Part shown: positions 10,452 through 22,622 of the stretch, one piece after another | Layout of the letters: each line of letters begins with the position of its first letter | How positions within the stretch are numbered: position 1 is the first letter of the stretch | NCBI GenBank assembly: GCA_015143295.1 | Contig: CM026557.1 | Span: 32,683,965 to 32,747,964, forward strand | DNA: 64,000 bases | DNA from: Tetracentron sinense | Lineage: Eukaryota > Streptophyta > Magnoliopsida > Trochodendrales > Trochodendraceae | Reading direction: 5' to 3' | Translations under genes and position numbers: made by a program | Notes under the pieces: model-generated | What the model was told of the DNA's origin: nothing | The model's input: the letters and a program-made list of their open reading frames with translations, nothing else | The model's database searches: none

Positions 10452-11851
10452 TGTTGATTTTGATTTATTAAAACAGAATTTTTTAAATTTATTTTAATAA
10501 AATAAAGTTGAGTTTTAATGATTTGGAAGAAAACCATTAGGTTGGATTTAAAATGATATTTTTACACTAATGGTTTTGGGGAGAAAAAACCATGTTTTTA
10601 AAAGAAAACTGTTGTGGCTTTTATTAGTCTCACATAAGAAATTAAAGAGATTTGAAACCAATTAATAAGTAATCCCCTCTCCTTAGAGATTGTTCTCTTG
10701 TGTGTGCTCACACACCAAGTATGGGTGCAGTAGCGAGGTGTATCGTACCGAGCGTGACACGCACTTGTGCAGGGGCAATGGGCGCTATGAGACATACTTT
10801 GCACTTCGCAAGTTGCTTGACTCGCCTATTCTTTTTAAGAACAGAAGTCAGATCAACGGTGTAAATCTGATCAGGATAGAGATGGTAGTTCGGATTCCGT
10901 GATCCGTTACGGATCATGGGTATGTGTCCAGGTTCATTGAACTTGGTGGGCTATTGAATGGGTCAGTTGGGGAAACCCAAGAGACTCAGTGAGTGAGTTG
11001 GTTAGGAAACCCAAGTGGCTCCCAAGGTCTAGCCCTCGCTTATATAAGATGAGGATGAAGAGGAGGAATTTACACAGAAGTTGAAAATCGTATCAGAGTT
11101 CTGTAAGATTGAGTCCAGAAAGAGAGCATGAACTAGAGAAGAAAGCTCCAGAACTTCATTAGAGATCTGAAGCCCATCTCAAGGTTGAGAAGACGACTCA
11201 ACGTAAGTCAGATCACATATTCAACCAATCCATTTGGACCAGTTGATTCTCTATCACCAAACATAGAAGTGATCTGACTATCAGTCTAGTCAATTGAGAT
11301 TGCTCTGTAACCAAACATAGCACTGTCCAGATTTATCAAGAACAGAGAACAGAAGGAGAACTCGGCCTGTGTAGTAATACACCGACTCTTGGGCACTGTT
11401 ACAAAACAGAGCCCGTAGAAAATCTATTTCCAAATAGTGTGTCTCTTCGGAATTGATTCCATAATTCTCAGAATCTGGTTTACAGAATCCATACAGATCC
11501 AATTCTGGAACTGTTACACAATCACTCCTAGAGAGTAATTCTGTTTGGCAATCACTTGTGATAGCCCAATCTGGTTTATATAATCTGTGTAACCAGGATA
11601 ACTATGACCTTAACTGGAATAACAATTGTGGGCATCTTAAAATGAGGTTTAAGTACAGTTCCTATCACATAGTACAGATCTATAGAGGAACAGATCGATT
11701 CCTGGCTAGGTTGAATCTCAGGGATAGAGTTGCCTTAATCCCTTGCACAAACGGGAGGTTTCAACTATCTTTCAGAAGCGTTTGTCGCGCCTCTTAGCCT
11801 AAATTGATTTGTGGTCATTGTGTGCAAATTGTTTGAACTAATTAATCAACA
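10452..11851 (+). repeat. Copia element 5' LTR
   Basis: A 1,400-base LTR bounded by TGTTGATT and AATCAACA. TATA box TTATATAAG is at 11040-11048, with a perfect 17-base palindrome at 10900-10916 upstream. A repeat of the whole unit is found at 21894-22622 and 31322-31971. Confidence 0.88.
10900..10916 (+). promoter_or_regulatory. 17-bp palindrome upstream of the copia TATA box
   Basis: TGATCCGTTACGGATCA has perfect 8-base arms about a single centre base. It is preceded directly by CGGATTCCG, itself a 4-1-4 palindrome. It lies about 125 bases upstream of the TATA box and is retained in the 3' LTR near 22330. Confidence 0.5.
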
Positions 11852-11861
11852 AATTGAAGAT

Positions 11862-12594
11862 ATGTCTACTCCAATGACCACCGTGACTCCACTCGGCCTT
11901 GTCCTTATCAATACAAACCGTTTTGATGTTCAGTTTGATGAGACCAATTTTAACAGCTATGAAGAACAGATCATTTACTTCATGAAGTAACTAAAAAGTC
12001 TTATCACTCCAAGTTGATGCACAGGAAGGAAGACATCCCTCTTGTGGAGTTGATGCACCATTCAAGGGTGGAGGAAAAGTCTCGTAATCGAGACAAGAAG
12101 CAGGAAGAGGTAGTTGCAAAGACTCATATTGCTGAGGTAAGGACTGAGAAGAAGAAGACTGGTCCGAATAGCTTTGAACCAAGGAAGAATAATTTCAAGA
12201 AGCAAAGAACAATAAGGAATGATGACAGGATGGACTCCTACAGAAGGGACTCCTACAGGAACAATGACAAGAAGCCACTAGAGTGCTACACCTATGGAAG
12301 AACTAGACACATCGCCAAGTACTGTCATCTCAAGAAGACAGGCAAAGACACCAAGAAAAAAAGGGACCGAAATGGTAAGGATAAGGACGACATGATGATC
12401 GTTGTCGTTTCTAAGGTCCTTATGATTGGTGGGGATTCTGAGTGGTTCATTGATACCGGTGCCACTCGTCACATCTGTTGTGACAAGAATATGTTCACCT
12501 CCTACGAATTAGTAGGAGATGAGATGAATATATTCATGGGTACTCCTCATACTCCAAGGTTGTTGGAAATGGATCTGTTGAGCTAGTGTTTACC
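11862..12594 (+). pseudogene. Copia gag and protease remnant
   Basis: The ATG at 11862 opens a gag start (MSTPMTTVTPLG...) that stops at about 11990 after some 42 codons. Most of the gag core seems deleted. The following frame (12014 on) carries a lysine-rich stretch, then a degraded zinc knuckle (CYTYGRTRHIAKYC, with the second Cys replaced by Tyr), then the aspartic protease motif WFIDTGATRHIC. A frameshift near 12540 precedes the sequence that continues, across the CACTA insertion, into the pre-integrase region. Confidence 0.8.
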
Positions 12595-12654
12595 TCTAGG
12601 AAGTCTTTGACTCTCACTACGTGAAAAGGGTGGAAAAACTACGCTAAATAGGCG

Positions 12655-12735
12655 GAAAAAACGACGGCTTCAATCTGTCGTTCAATAAGCGACGGTCCTA
12701 ATTCGTCATATACACTTGGCGCTATTAATGACGGC
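12655..12735. repeat. CACTA left subterminal repeats
   Basis: AACGACGGCTT, GCGACGGTCC, GACGGCCTA and related units, matching the denser array at the right end. Confidence 0.7.
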
Positions 12736-15700
12736 CTATGGCCTTCTTTCTTTTGCGCAGTACCCACGCGAAACCCTCTTCTTCTTTACTGTTTTTCCCC
12801 TTTACTTATTTCTTCTTATTTCTTCTCTTCTCTTTGTTTCTCTCGGTTAAATCAAAGTCACAACTGTTTTTGGGCATGTCCATCAATCCTTTGCTTTTTG
12901 TGAGGCATTTGATCGTCTAGGGTTTACCCTTTGCTTTTTTTCCGAAGAATCATCTCCATCAACCCTTCGATCATCTAGGGTTTTAAAGCTTCGATTTCTC
13001 TTTCTCATTCATTTTATTTATTTGATTTTTTGGGTTTTAAAGCTTTGATTCCTAACATTGTTTTCCATTTGCAGGTTGTCTCTCTCATTAGCTGAAATCA
13101 AGAGAACTCGACGAGAAGGTGAGACGTGTTAGGGTTTTCTTCTTCATTTTCTTTTTATGAATTTTTGGGTTTTGATTTTCTTTTTGTCAAGCCACTTTTG
13201 GGTTGAGATTTTCTCGAACCTCTCTTTTGGGACTGCGATTTGTTCTTCCTTTTAGATCTCTCAATTTTATTTTTTTTTATTTTATTAACTTGGAAGGAGA
13301 TAAGATGAGCATTTGAAGCCTGTTTCTGATTTCTCTGTTTCGTTTTTTTTTTTAATCCTGATTTTTCTTGGGTTTTTTAGAAAATATATCTGGTTTTCTT
13401 TTACTAGTTTTCTGTTTTGGTTGAAGCTGTTTTTCCTACTTTTTTTTTTTACCCTTTTTTTGGGTTTTTGTTGTGTTTTGCAGACTTGCATTTTTGCCGA
13501 CCATTTTCATGGGAACTCGCATTTTGTTGAAACACTTTATTTAGTCAATTCTCTTCTTTTTTTTTTCTTTTTTTTGTGTGGTCAGATTTCTGAGAGTGTT
13601 CAGTGGAGGTTTCTCTAATTTATTTTTTTTGCCATTATTTGAGCTGTTTTTCTTTGATTTAGGTATTTTTCTGTTTGAGAACTTGCCTCTTTACTGTTCT
13701 GATTGTTGTTCTGAATTTCACCTGTGAGCTTTCCTCAATATCCTGACTTGTTGTTCTTAATTTTTGTACAGTGCTCGCTTATGCAGTTTCCAATTTGGGA
13801 TTTCTCTAACCAATGTTACTTTTTGAAGGTATTTGATGATATTCATATCCCAAATCTAGGTTAGTTCTAGTTTATATTTGTTGCTGATGTCCAGTTTGCA
13901 TTTTTCCCCCTTTTTTAGAGCCACATTATGATAGTTGCTAATTTTCTTCAATTTCTGTTTTCTTCAATTCCAGTTTGCGCTTACAGTTGAAGACCCCTCT
14001 GTTTCACCCTCCAACTGTTTTCTTCAATTTCTGCCTTTGTTTTAGGTAATATCTATGGATGAACATATCTATGATAAATTTCTTATTTATTTTGGAAGAA
14101 GTCGTATGATCTTTTTAAACCCTTTTAAGGGTTTATATCGTTTCTGTTGTTGCTTGTTATTTCCCTGATTGTCTTGATTCGTTTTTGTTGTTGCCTTCCC
14201 TTGTCTTGATGAATTTTTGATTTGTTTTCTTCTACAGAATATTTTTAAGCCCATACGGTTTTTGGGTTTTCAACTTCAGAATATTTTTAGTGGTGCTTCC
14301 TGGTATTTTTCCTTCCCTTTTTGTCATTTATTTTCTTAGAGTTTCTATTCAAGTTTTTGACTTAGGGTTTGGTGGATCTAGTTTATTCTTTAGCCTTTCT
14401 ATTTTCTCAGTGTTTGTAGTTTTGATTTCTTTAACAGATATTCTTATAGTTTCTCTGATTATGTATGTAGGGTTTGGTGGGTAGTTTCTTCTACGGCAGA
14501 AGCTTCATTGTCCGGCGTCGACTTCTTGTTAAAGTCTAGGTATGTTTAAATTGTTAGGGTTTATGTATTTTGATATTATATGGTCTGCAAAAAAATAAAC
14601 CTAAAACAACATTTTTTTTATTAGAGAAAGAGTAATGCCTATATTTTGTTCTTTTTAATGATTTCGTTTTTTATGGTAAGTTTTTGGTTGGGCCGTTTGA
14701 ATTTTCTAGGGTTTTCTGGCATGGTTGATTCTGGATCTGGTTTTGTTGATTTCTTTTCCTGCCTAATGCTGGGTTTTAGCATGTTATCTGCTACTTTTTT
14801 GACATGACTCTGATATGGATTGCCCTTTTATTCTGCTAATGAGTATGATAACTTTTTTTCTTTGAGAAAGATGTTTTGACGTGGTTTACTAGCTCAGAAA
14901 GATAGGAGATCTGATTATGGATGTCTATCATAATAACTTTGATCTATACACCTGTTGATTTTGTTAATGGTTGTTGTTTTTATATTTAAGATGTATTTGG
15001 GCTTTAAGCTTCTAATAGTGACTTTTGAAAGGTGGGTTTTTTTTTATCTTCATGGACATATGGTGACAATGGATCTGTGTGTGGAATGAATTTCTAGCAT
15101 ATTTAGGATACCTCATTAGATTTGAGCTCTACTTTGGTTTTCTGATCTGGTTTTTCTGAGTTCCCCTGATTATGAAGTATTTAAGTTGTCTTGATGAACA
15201 GGGAAAGAGAATTTCAGAATTTTCCCACTTTTCCTACTCCGAAGGGTTTTTGTTTTTATACAATTGAGTTTTGAATGTGTATTGATACTTATTTTATCAT
15301 ATGTTTCCATTGTTTCTAATATTTCCATGACTTACATAAATTTCCACGAGGTGTTTCCACTTTTCTCTTAAACCCCCCTTGCTATATACATTTCCACTTT
15401 TCTCTTAAACCCCTGCTATATACATTATGCCTTAGCCATATGATCAGGTTCTTTGAAAGATATTACTAACTGTGGCCATTAAAATTTGGTAGATCCTTGT
15501 CTCCAATAGTTCCAGAAGTGAATAGAATGATACTACGTATGTATGTATTGTGGTGTTAGTAGAATAGCATGATCCTTGTCTCCACCTGTCCAGCCTTTCC
15601 TTAATTCCCTTGAACAGTTACAATCCCTGTCTCCAGCTCCTATCCTTTTCCCAGACCATTCATTCCTAAAGTAGTTGGTTTAGCCCAAAGGTTAAGATTG

Positions 15701-17440
15701 TGAACGGTATCAGTATGTTGTATCATGTTATAGATGTTTTAGGGTCGGCATTTTGTTGAGAATGATTAAGATGTATTATAAATTATTAAAGTTTTCATTT
15801 AGGGAGTCATGACTATATATTGTTATGGAACTCTTTGTTTGCCGCTCAATTGGACCTTTTTAAAAATGGAAATCTATAGTCCACCCAAGAGGGAGATGTT
15901 TGCCGCTCTACTACCTATCTCTTCTTTGGAGCCAGTAGGAACTCTTTGTTATGTCGTTCTTGGTTTCCTCTCCCGAGATATGAAGTAAGGTCTTCAAATC
16001 TCTTTATCTTTGCTCAATTTTGTTTTACTTTTACATGATTTTTCTGGTTGTTCTTGTGCATTTGAATGTTGAAGGATATTAAAGTTTCTTTTTTGGTATG
16101 TTTGGTTTCGTCTTTTATTTGATTTCCAGGTGTTTTCACCTACTGAATACTGGAAGAAATTAACACTTTCTGCTATGGGCCTTTGCATGATATAGCATTC
16201 TTGATTATCCTTATTCTCTCATTTTGTTGGCTATGATCCTTTTGCAACTTGGTTACAGCACTCATGTTATCCGAACACAATGAGATTGCTACTGTACTCA
16301 TGTATATTGCACGAAGCAACAACACCATAACTTAAAATATGTAACATCTACTTTGATAAAGACCATCTAAGCAACAGTAGAGGTTCCATTATCGAAATGC
16401 ATACCGGCATCATGATATTGCTTCTCTGGTTGGATCTATGCACTGGTAAATTCCAAACCCCCACACAATACAGTGAAGGAGAAGTAGATTTATCTGAATA
16501 AAATAGCCATGTGAGACAGTGGGAGTTGAAATTTCATAAGCTATATATTTTTTTCAATTAAAAATTTACAATGGAGAAACCAAGCATCTTTACTATTATA
16601 ATGCGAGGGGAGAGGCTGGCGTAGGCTGATTTTTTTCAATTATATATTGCTAGTGTGTATTGTGCAGCATTACTGAAGCTGTTAGCAAAATACAGATTTG
16701 AAAAATAGGGATAAAACAGGCCTAGGTGCTTGGCACCTTCCTACATCTGTTGTATTCACATCCAACTATCCAAGTAGTGGAGATAGTACATGTATACTTC
16801 CAATATAAGTTCTAGAAATGTCCACTAGAAAAACTGAACAAACAGAATGTAGAGAGATTCCTAATTTACCCTTGTCCACTAGAAAAACTTCACTGATAAA
16901 TCAAAAGATATTTCAGCAGACTGAGATAACCAACTCCCTTCCCCCATACACCGTCGTAAGCTTAAGAAACTCAAGCAATCTGTAATTAATATCTTAATGG
17001 GTGTTCTTTGATTTTGAATTGTGAATTCCGGAATGTTTGTAGTTCATGTGAATGTAGGTAGATTGATAAGTTTTTTATTTGATAGGAGTGATATTAAAAT
17101 CTTGGGAAAACAGATATCTATATCAAGTATGACAACAGAAATAAGCATTACTAACGGAGCTCAAAAGAAATCATCCAAAAAGCTTGAGAACAAGACCCAC
17201 ACAAAGCGACAACCACAGCTTCAAGCCCAACAATAGGATCAGAAACAAAACACAGAAATGAGCATCACTGCCCGTATTTGTGTATCCTCAAAATCCCAGA
17301 TTGGAATCCATACTTCTGACTTAGCTATTATATATTTTTTGTAAGCTTAGCATATATGTAAAGTATCTTATTGGTTTATTTGTTATTATGGAAGCTTGAC
17401 ATGTAAATGATCATATTGACTACTCTTATATTGTTTTTTT
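12736..17440 (+). other. CACTA interior: T-rich, intron-like sequence, possible captured transcript
   Basis: About 4.7 kb is strongly T-rich on the plus strand, like plant 5' UTRs and introns. It includes pyrimidine-rich leader sequence (12760-12850), CTAGGGTTT motifs, and apparent splice sites: an acceptor TTTGCAG ending at 13074 and a donor AAGGTGAGA after 13118 would bound a 44-base exon. GTTTTGCAG ending near 13484 is another acceptor-like site. No long open frame or known domain was seen before 17480. It could be the 5' part of the element's own tnp gene or captured host sequence. Confidence 0.45.
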
Positions 17441-17481
17441 TTAAATTTTATTGTTAAACAAACTCTTTTTAATGTTTGTAG

Positions 17482-17730
17482 GGAAGGCAGCATTCTCTCC
17501 CCGAGTCACCCCCAACTTCCAGGCAATGTTTATTAAAGAATTTTAGAGGGGCAATTATTGCCTTGGGACGGATTCATGGCGATGTAGCACAAAATCCTGA
17601 AGTATATAGCGTTATAGTAGATGACATCTATGATCAAAATACAGATTTGTATGAACGAGTGGGAACACTTGGAGATATTAGCATTGGCGAAACTATCATT
17701 TGGCCCAAATATTGTGTTAAATTTCTTTGA
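17482..17730 (+). CDS. Tnp1/En/Spm-like domain, terminal exon of a CACTA gene
   Basis: Follows an acceptor-like TTTGTAG ending at 17481 and runs to TGA at 17728-17730, about 82 codons. The pattern GAIIALGRIHGD...VGTLGDISIGETIIWPKYCV resembles the C-terminal domain of plant Tnp1/En/Spm-like proteins (Pfam Transposase_23). This domain typically has an LG..I/W-P-K ending. Upstream exons were not identified. An in-frame start is absent, so it is a partial gene. The family assignment comes from recalled motif pattern. Confidence 0.6.
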   Translation, partial: GRQHSLPESPPTSRQCLLKNFRGAIIALGRIHGDVAQNPEVYSVIVDDIYDQNTDLYERVGTLGDISIGETIIWPKYCVKFL

Positions 17731-17934
17731 CTTTTGTATTGACATATAAATTGGTTAAGTATTTATGTTTTCGTTGTTTGTGCATGTGATTGCCTCATTT
17801 GCTTGATAATTAGAAGATGAAGTTGTGTATTGTATTGTGTGATGGGTTGGACTAAATGTATATTAAGCGAATTTGCAGGTAAAATGTATAACTGACAGGT
17901 TCATTCAGGAAAAAATAGTAATTTTTTTTAAAAA

Positions 17935-18201
17935 AATTTCGTCAAAAACGACGGCTATTGGCCGTCGTTTATAATAAAATTAATTTTTTTTAAAAATAGT
18001 ATTTCGCGCAATCAACGACGGCTTTAATACGCCGTTTATTTAAACGACGGCTAATAGCCGTCGTTATTTCCGACATAATAGCGACTGCTATAGGCCGTCG
18101 TTTATGGTGAATTACACCCCCGTTCCCCACGGACTACACGACGGCCAAAGGACGTCGTAATTTTGTTTCAACGACGGGTTTGGGCCGTCGTTTTTAGCGC
18201 A
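17935..18201. repeat. CACTA right subterminal repeat array
   Basis: At least eight ACGACGGC/GCCGTCGT units in alternating orientation, several forming direct palindromes such as ACGACGGCTAATAGCCGTCG at 18042. This is the expected transposase-binding region. Confidence 0.8.
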
Positions 18202-18214
18202 TTTTCACGTAGTG

Positions 18215-20988
18215 TCTCACGGAAATCTTGTATGTTCCTGACATTAGAAAGAATTTGGTCTCTGATGCTGTTCTTAGCAAGCATGGTTTTAAGATGGTGT
18301 TTGAGTCAGATAAGTTTGTCTTGACCAAGAATGAGGTTTTTGTGGGTAAGGGTTATTCTGTTGGTGGCATATTCAAGCTTAACATTATGAATGATCCTCT
18401 GCTTTTGCTTATGTTTTTGAGTCTTGTAATTTTTGACATGGTAGATTAGGCCATGTGAATTATGAAACTATTAAATCAATGGCTAATTTAGGGTTAATTA
18501 CTAACCATAATTATAACCACCAAGAGCAGTGTCTAGCTTGCAGTAAATGCAAAATTATGAGAATCCCATTCAAGAGTGTTGAAAGGACATCCAACGTTCT
18601 AAATCTCGTGCACAGTGACATCTATGAAATAAAAGATACTCTGGCTAGAGGTGGTAAGAAGTATTTCATCACTTTTATTGATGATGCTTCTAGATATGCA
18701 TATGTTTACCTCATTCGTTCCAAAGATGAAGCGTTTGGGATGTTTAAGGCATATAAAGCGGAAGTTGAGAACTTTCATGAAGCCAAGATCAATACTCTAA
18801 GATCAGATAGAGGTGGTGAATACCTGGATATAGAATTCAACAAATTTTATGAAAAGAATGGGATCCGTCATGAATTGTCTGTTCCGTATACTCCTCAACA
18901 AAATGGAACTGTCGAAAGAAATAATAGAACATTAACTGAAATGGTCAACACCATGTTGGTCAGTTCAGGAGCTCCATCTAATCTTTGGGGAGAAGCTTTA
19001 TTGACAGCAAGTCATATACTCAACCGAGTACCCCCAAAAAAGCTGAAGATAACTCCTTATGAAGTCTGGAATGGAAGAAAGCCGAATCTGAAGTATCTGA
19101 AGGTATGTGGATGCTTTGCGCATGCAAAATTGCTGAATTTGCATAATCCTAAGGTTGGACCTAGAGGAACCGATGCAGTACTTGTTGGTTACTCAATGAC
19201 CAATAAGGCATGTAGGTTTTTGAACCTAGAGTTACCAGCTCCACATACGATTGTTGAAACAATTAATGCAGACTTTTTTGAGCACATTTTTCCGTTGAAG
19301 AAAAACTCAGAATTAGTGGGGGTCCAAGCTCAGTCAAGTACAAAGAGAAAGGAACCTGAACCAGATGAAATCTCTGAACCTCAAAGGAGTTCTAAAAGAA
19401 GAGTTCCTAAGGACTTTGGTCCTGACTATAAAGTATGTTTGGTAAAAAAAAGATCCTACTACCTATACAGAAGCCATGTTGTCACATGATGCTGTGTTTT
19501 AGAAAGATGCTATTGCTGACGAGATGCATTCTATCATGTCCAACAACACCTGGTCTTTGGTAGACCTACCTCTAGGCACCAAGACTATTGGATGCAAGTG
19601 GATCTTCAAGAAGAAGCTAAAACCAGATGGAACAATTGACAAGTACAAGGCTAGGCTTATAGCGAAAGGTTTTAGACAACGAGAAGGTTTCAATTACTTT
19701 GATATCTATACTCCTATAGCGAGGATATCAACCATCAGGATGATGATAGCTCTGGCTGCTGCTAAGAATTTGATTATTCATCAAATGGATATAAAGACAT
19801 CTTTACTCAATGGAGATCTCGATGAAGAGATTTACATGGACCAGCTAGAAGGTTACATATTGCCTAGAAATTAGAAAAAAGTATGTCAGTTACTCAAGCC
19901 GTTATACAGACTGAAGCAAGCACCTAAACAATGGCATGACAAATTTAGAAGAATCCTCCTAGTTGATGGTTACCAGATCAATAACGGAGATATTTGCATG
20001 TACAACAAGTTTAATGGAGACTCCGGTGTTATTATCTTCTTGTACGTAGATGACATGCTCATCTTTGGGACTGATTTGGATAGTGTCTTGAACACTAAAT
20101 CATTCTTATCCTCCAACTTCGATATAAAGGATTTGGGTGAAGCCGATGTTATTTTGGGATCAAAATATTTCGAAGTGGTGATGTGATTACCCTGTCTCTG
20201 GCGAGCTACACTGAAAATATTCTCAAGAGGTTCAATCATTTCGATTGTAGACCGATTCTCACACCATATGAATCTAGCATTAAGCTGACGAAGAATGAAA
20301 GCAGAGATATAACTCAACTAAAGTACTCCCAAGTGATTGACAGTCTTATGTACGTCATGCACTATACCAGGCCTGACATAGCCTATGCTGTAGGAAAATT
20401 GAGCAGATATACCAGCAACCCTTCTCAAGTGCATTAGGACACTTTTCATAGAGTTTTAAAGTACTTAAAGGGTACCATGCACTACGGGTTGCATTATAGG
20501 AGTTTTCCCGTTGTTGTCAAATGATACAGTGATACGACATGGAATTCAGAACAAGATGAATCTACCTCAGTGACTACTTGGATTTATACTCTAGGAGGAG
20601 GTGTCATTTTATGAAAATCCAAGAAGCAGACTTGTATAACTCATTCCACAATGAAATCCAAGTTTATAGCACTCTCATCTGTAGGAGAGGAAGTTGAGTG
20701 GCTCAGAATTGTATTGGTAGACGTATCAGTATGGAGCAAGCCAGTGCCGGCAATCACAATCTATTGTGATAATCAGGTTGTTATGCTTAAGGCATACATT
20801 GTGAATTATAATGGGAAGTCTAGACAGATACGTCTAAAGCATCAACATGAAGGGGTCTAATTGGTGATGGCGCTATGGCCATTCAATATGTTAAGTCCAA
20901 AGAAAATTTGGCACATACTTTATCCAAGGGCTTTAGAAGAGATATGATCTCATCGACATCGAGGGGAATGGGACTGAAGAACTTGTAA
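18215..20988 (+). pseudogene. Copia pol: integrase, reverse transcriptase, RNase H
   Basis: After the CACTA insertion the frame resumes with LYVPDIRKNLVS (18225-18260). The integrase is largely open from 18455 to 19489: a remnant zinc-binding region (CLACSKCK), then HSDIYEIKD, FIDDASRYAYVYL, RSDRGGEY and YTPQQNGTVERNNRT. Reverse transcriptase follows from 19500 with WIFKKK...KARLIAKGF and the active site YVDDMLIFG at 20043-20069. RNase H-like sequence ends in STSRGMGLKNL and TAA (20986-20988). Stops and frameshifts at 18450, 19487, 19872, 20184 and 20435 break it. Confidence 0.9.
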
Positions 20989-21534
20989 TGATATAAGACA
21001 TAGTGGAAACCCTACTTGATGAGTTTCTCAAGTTCAAAAGGAGAAACAAGCTATGGTCTTATTTATTTGTATGCACTACATTTTAATGAAAATGAGGCAT
21101 GTCCATTCCTTATGATGTAGTAGTGAAATTTCTTATGGAGGTTTATCCTATAAATGATCTCTTGTATTTTGTTGAGGTTGAGAATATTATGATAATTCTC
21201 TTAATGAGACCATGGACCTATTCAGGTCGAAGTGAGTATAGAGACACTCTTGATGGCTCACCTTTCTGTGTGTGGAAGCTAGTCACTTCCTATGAGATTA
21301 CAAGTAATCTCTAGAGCGCACAGTAAACTGGGATTTGGCACAGACTCAAGAGTGTAGAGCTAATGTGTACAATTTACCTCTGAAAGAAGTGTGTGTGCGA
21401 CGAGTCTGATTTTTCCATATGGGTCCGTTAGTTCAAGGCACATCAACTATATTCTCAGATTAACTTTGATTAGTTTGCTCTAAGTGAAAGTTCAAACCCT
21501 AAAGATACTTTTATTTATGCATAGGACTTTCTAG
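20989..21534 (+). other. Copia 3' untranslated region
   Basis: Non-coding sequence between the pol stop and the tandem repeat ahead of the 3' LTR. No extra gene was recognised. Confidence 0.6.
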
Positions 21535-21990
21535 GATGCCCATTCTATAATAATTTAAAATAATTGTTTTAATAAATCAAATGGGGGTTTGTTGATTTTG
21601 ATTTACTAAAACAGAAATATTTTTTTGGTTTTAATAAAATAAAAGTTGGGTTTTAATGATTTGGAAGAAAACCATTTGATTGGATTGATGCCCATTCTAT
21701 AATAATTTAAAATAATTGTTTTAATAATTCAAATGGGGGTTTGTTGATTTTGATTTATTAAAATAAATTTTTTTAATTGGTTTTAATAAAATAAAAGTTG
21801 GGTTTTAATGATTTGGAAGAAAACCATTTAATTGGATTGATGCCCATTCTATAATAATTTAAAATAATTGTTTTAATAAATCAAATGGGGGTTTGTTGAT
21901 TTTGATTTATTAAAACAAAAATTTTGAATTGGTTTTAATAAAATAAAAGTTGGGTTTTAATGATTTGGAAGAAAACCATTTGATTGGATT
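21535..21990 (+). repeat. Three 152-bp tandem repeats spanning the polypurine tract and LTR start
   Basis: The unit begins GATGCCCATTC at 21535, 21687 and 21839, exactly 152 bases apart. Each unit holds AAATGGGGGTT (the presumed polypurine tract) directly followed by the LTR start TGTTGATT (21590, 21742, 21894) and its first 90 or so bases. Only the third copy runs into the complete 3' LTR. The 5' LTR has a single start. Confidence 0.92.
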
Positions 21991-22622
21991 TAAAATGGTG
22001 TTTTTATACTAGTGGTTTTGGGGAGAAAAAACCATGTTTTCAAAAGAAAACTATTGTGGCTTTTATTAGTCCTACATTGGAAATTAATATGAGTTGAAAC
22101 CAATTAATAAGTAATCCCCTCTCCTTAGAGATTGTTTTCTTGTGTGTGCTCACACACCAAGTGTGGGTGCATTGCACCAAGATTGACACGCGCACACGTA
22201 CGTGCAGGGGAAATGGGCGCTATGAGGCGAACTTTGCACTTCGTGAGTTGCTTGAGTCTCCTATTCTTTTTAAGAATAAAAGTCAAACGGTGTACATCTG
22301 ATCAGGATTGAGATGGTGGTTCGGATTCCGTGATCCGTTACGGATCATGGGTGTGTGTCCAGGTTCATTGAACTTGGTGGGCTATGGAATGGGTCAGTTG
22401 GGGAAACCCAAGAGACTCAGTGAGTGGATCGGTTAGGAAGCCCAAGTGGCTCCCAAGGCCTAGCCCACGCCAATATAATGTGAGGATGAACAGGAGGATT
22501 TTACACAGAAGTTGAAAATCGTATCAGACCTTTGTGAGATTGAGCCCAGAAAGAGAGCCTGAAACAGAGAAGAAAGCTCCAGAACTCCATTGGAGATTTG
22601 AAGCCCATCTCAAGGTTGAAGC
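21894..22622 (+). repeat. Copia 3' LTR, left part
   Basis: Matches the 5' LTR from its TGTTGATT start to about position 735 of the LTR, where the gypsy element begins. The remainder is at 31322-31971. Joined length is 1,379 bases against 1,400 for the 5' LTR. Confidence 0.9.

Larger units (their letters stand above)
12615..18214 (+). mobile_element. CACTA (En/Spm) transposon nested in the copia element
   Basis: The ends are CACTACGTGAAAA (12615-12627) and TTTTCACGTAGTG (18202-18214), flanked by TCT on both sides (12612-12614, 18215-18217). Removing the element and one TCT restores the copia reading frame (KSLTLTEILYVPDIRKNLVS across the junction). Subterminal ACGACGGC repeats in both orientations lie at both ends. 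No TNPD/TNP2-type transposase was recognised. The only coding remnant is a Tnp1-like terminal exon (17482-17730), so it is probably non-autonomous. Confidence 0.93.

Noticed and set aside
13313-13618. 101-codon Phe/Leu-rich ORF
   Set aside because: It is a translation of T-rich, intron-like sequence inside the CACTA element, with acceptor-like sites inside it.
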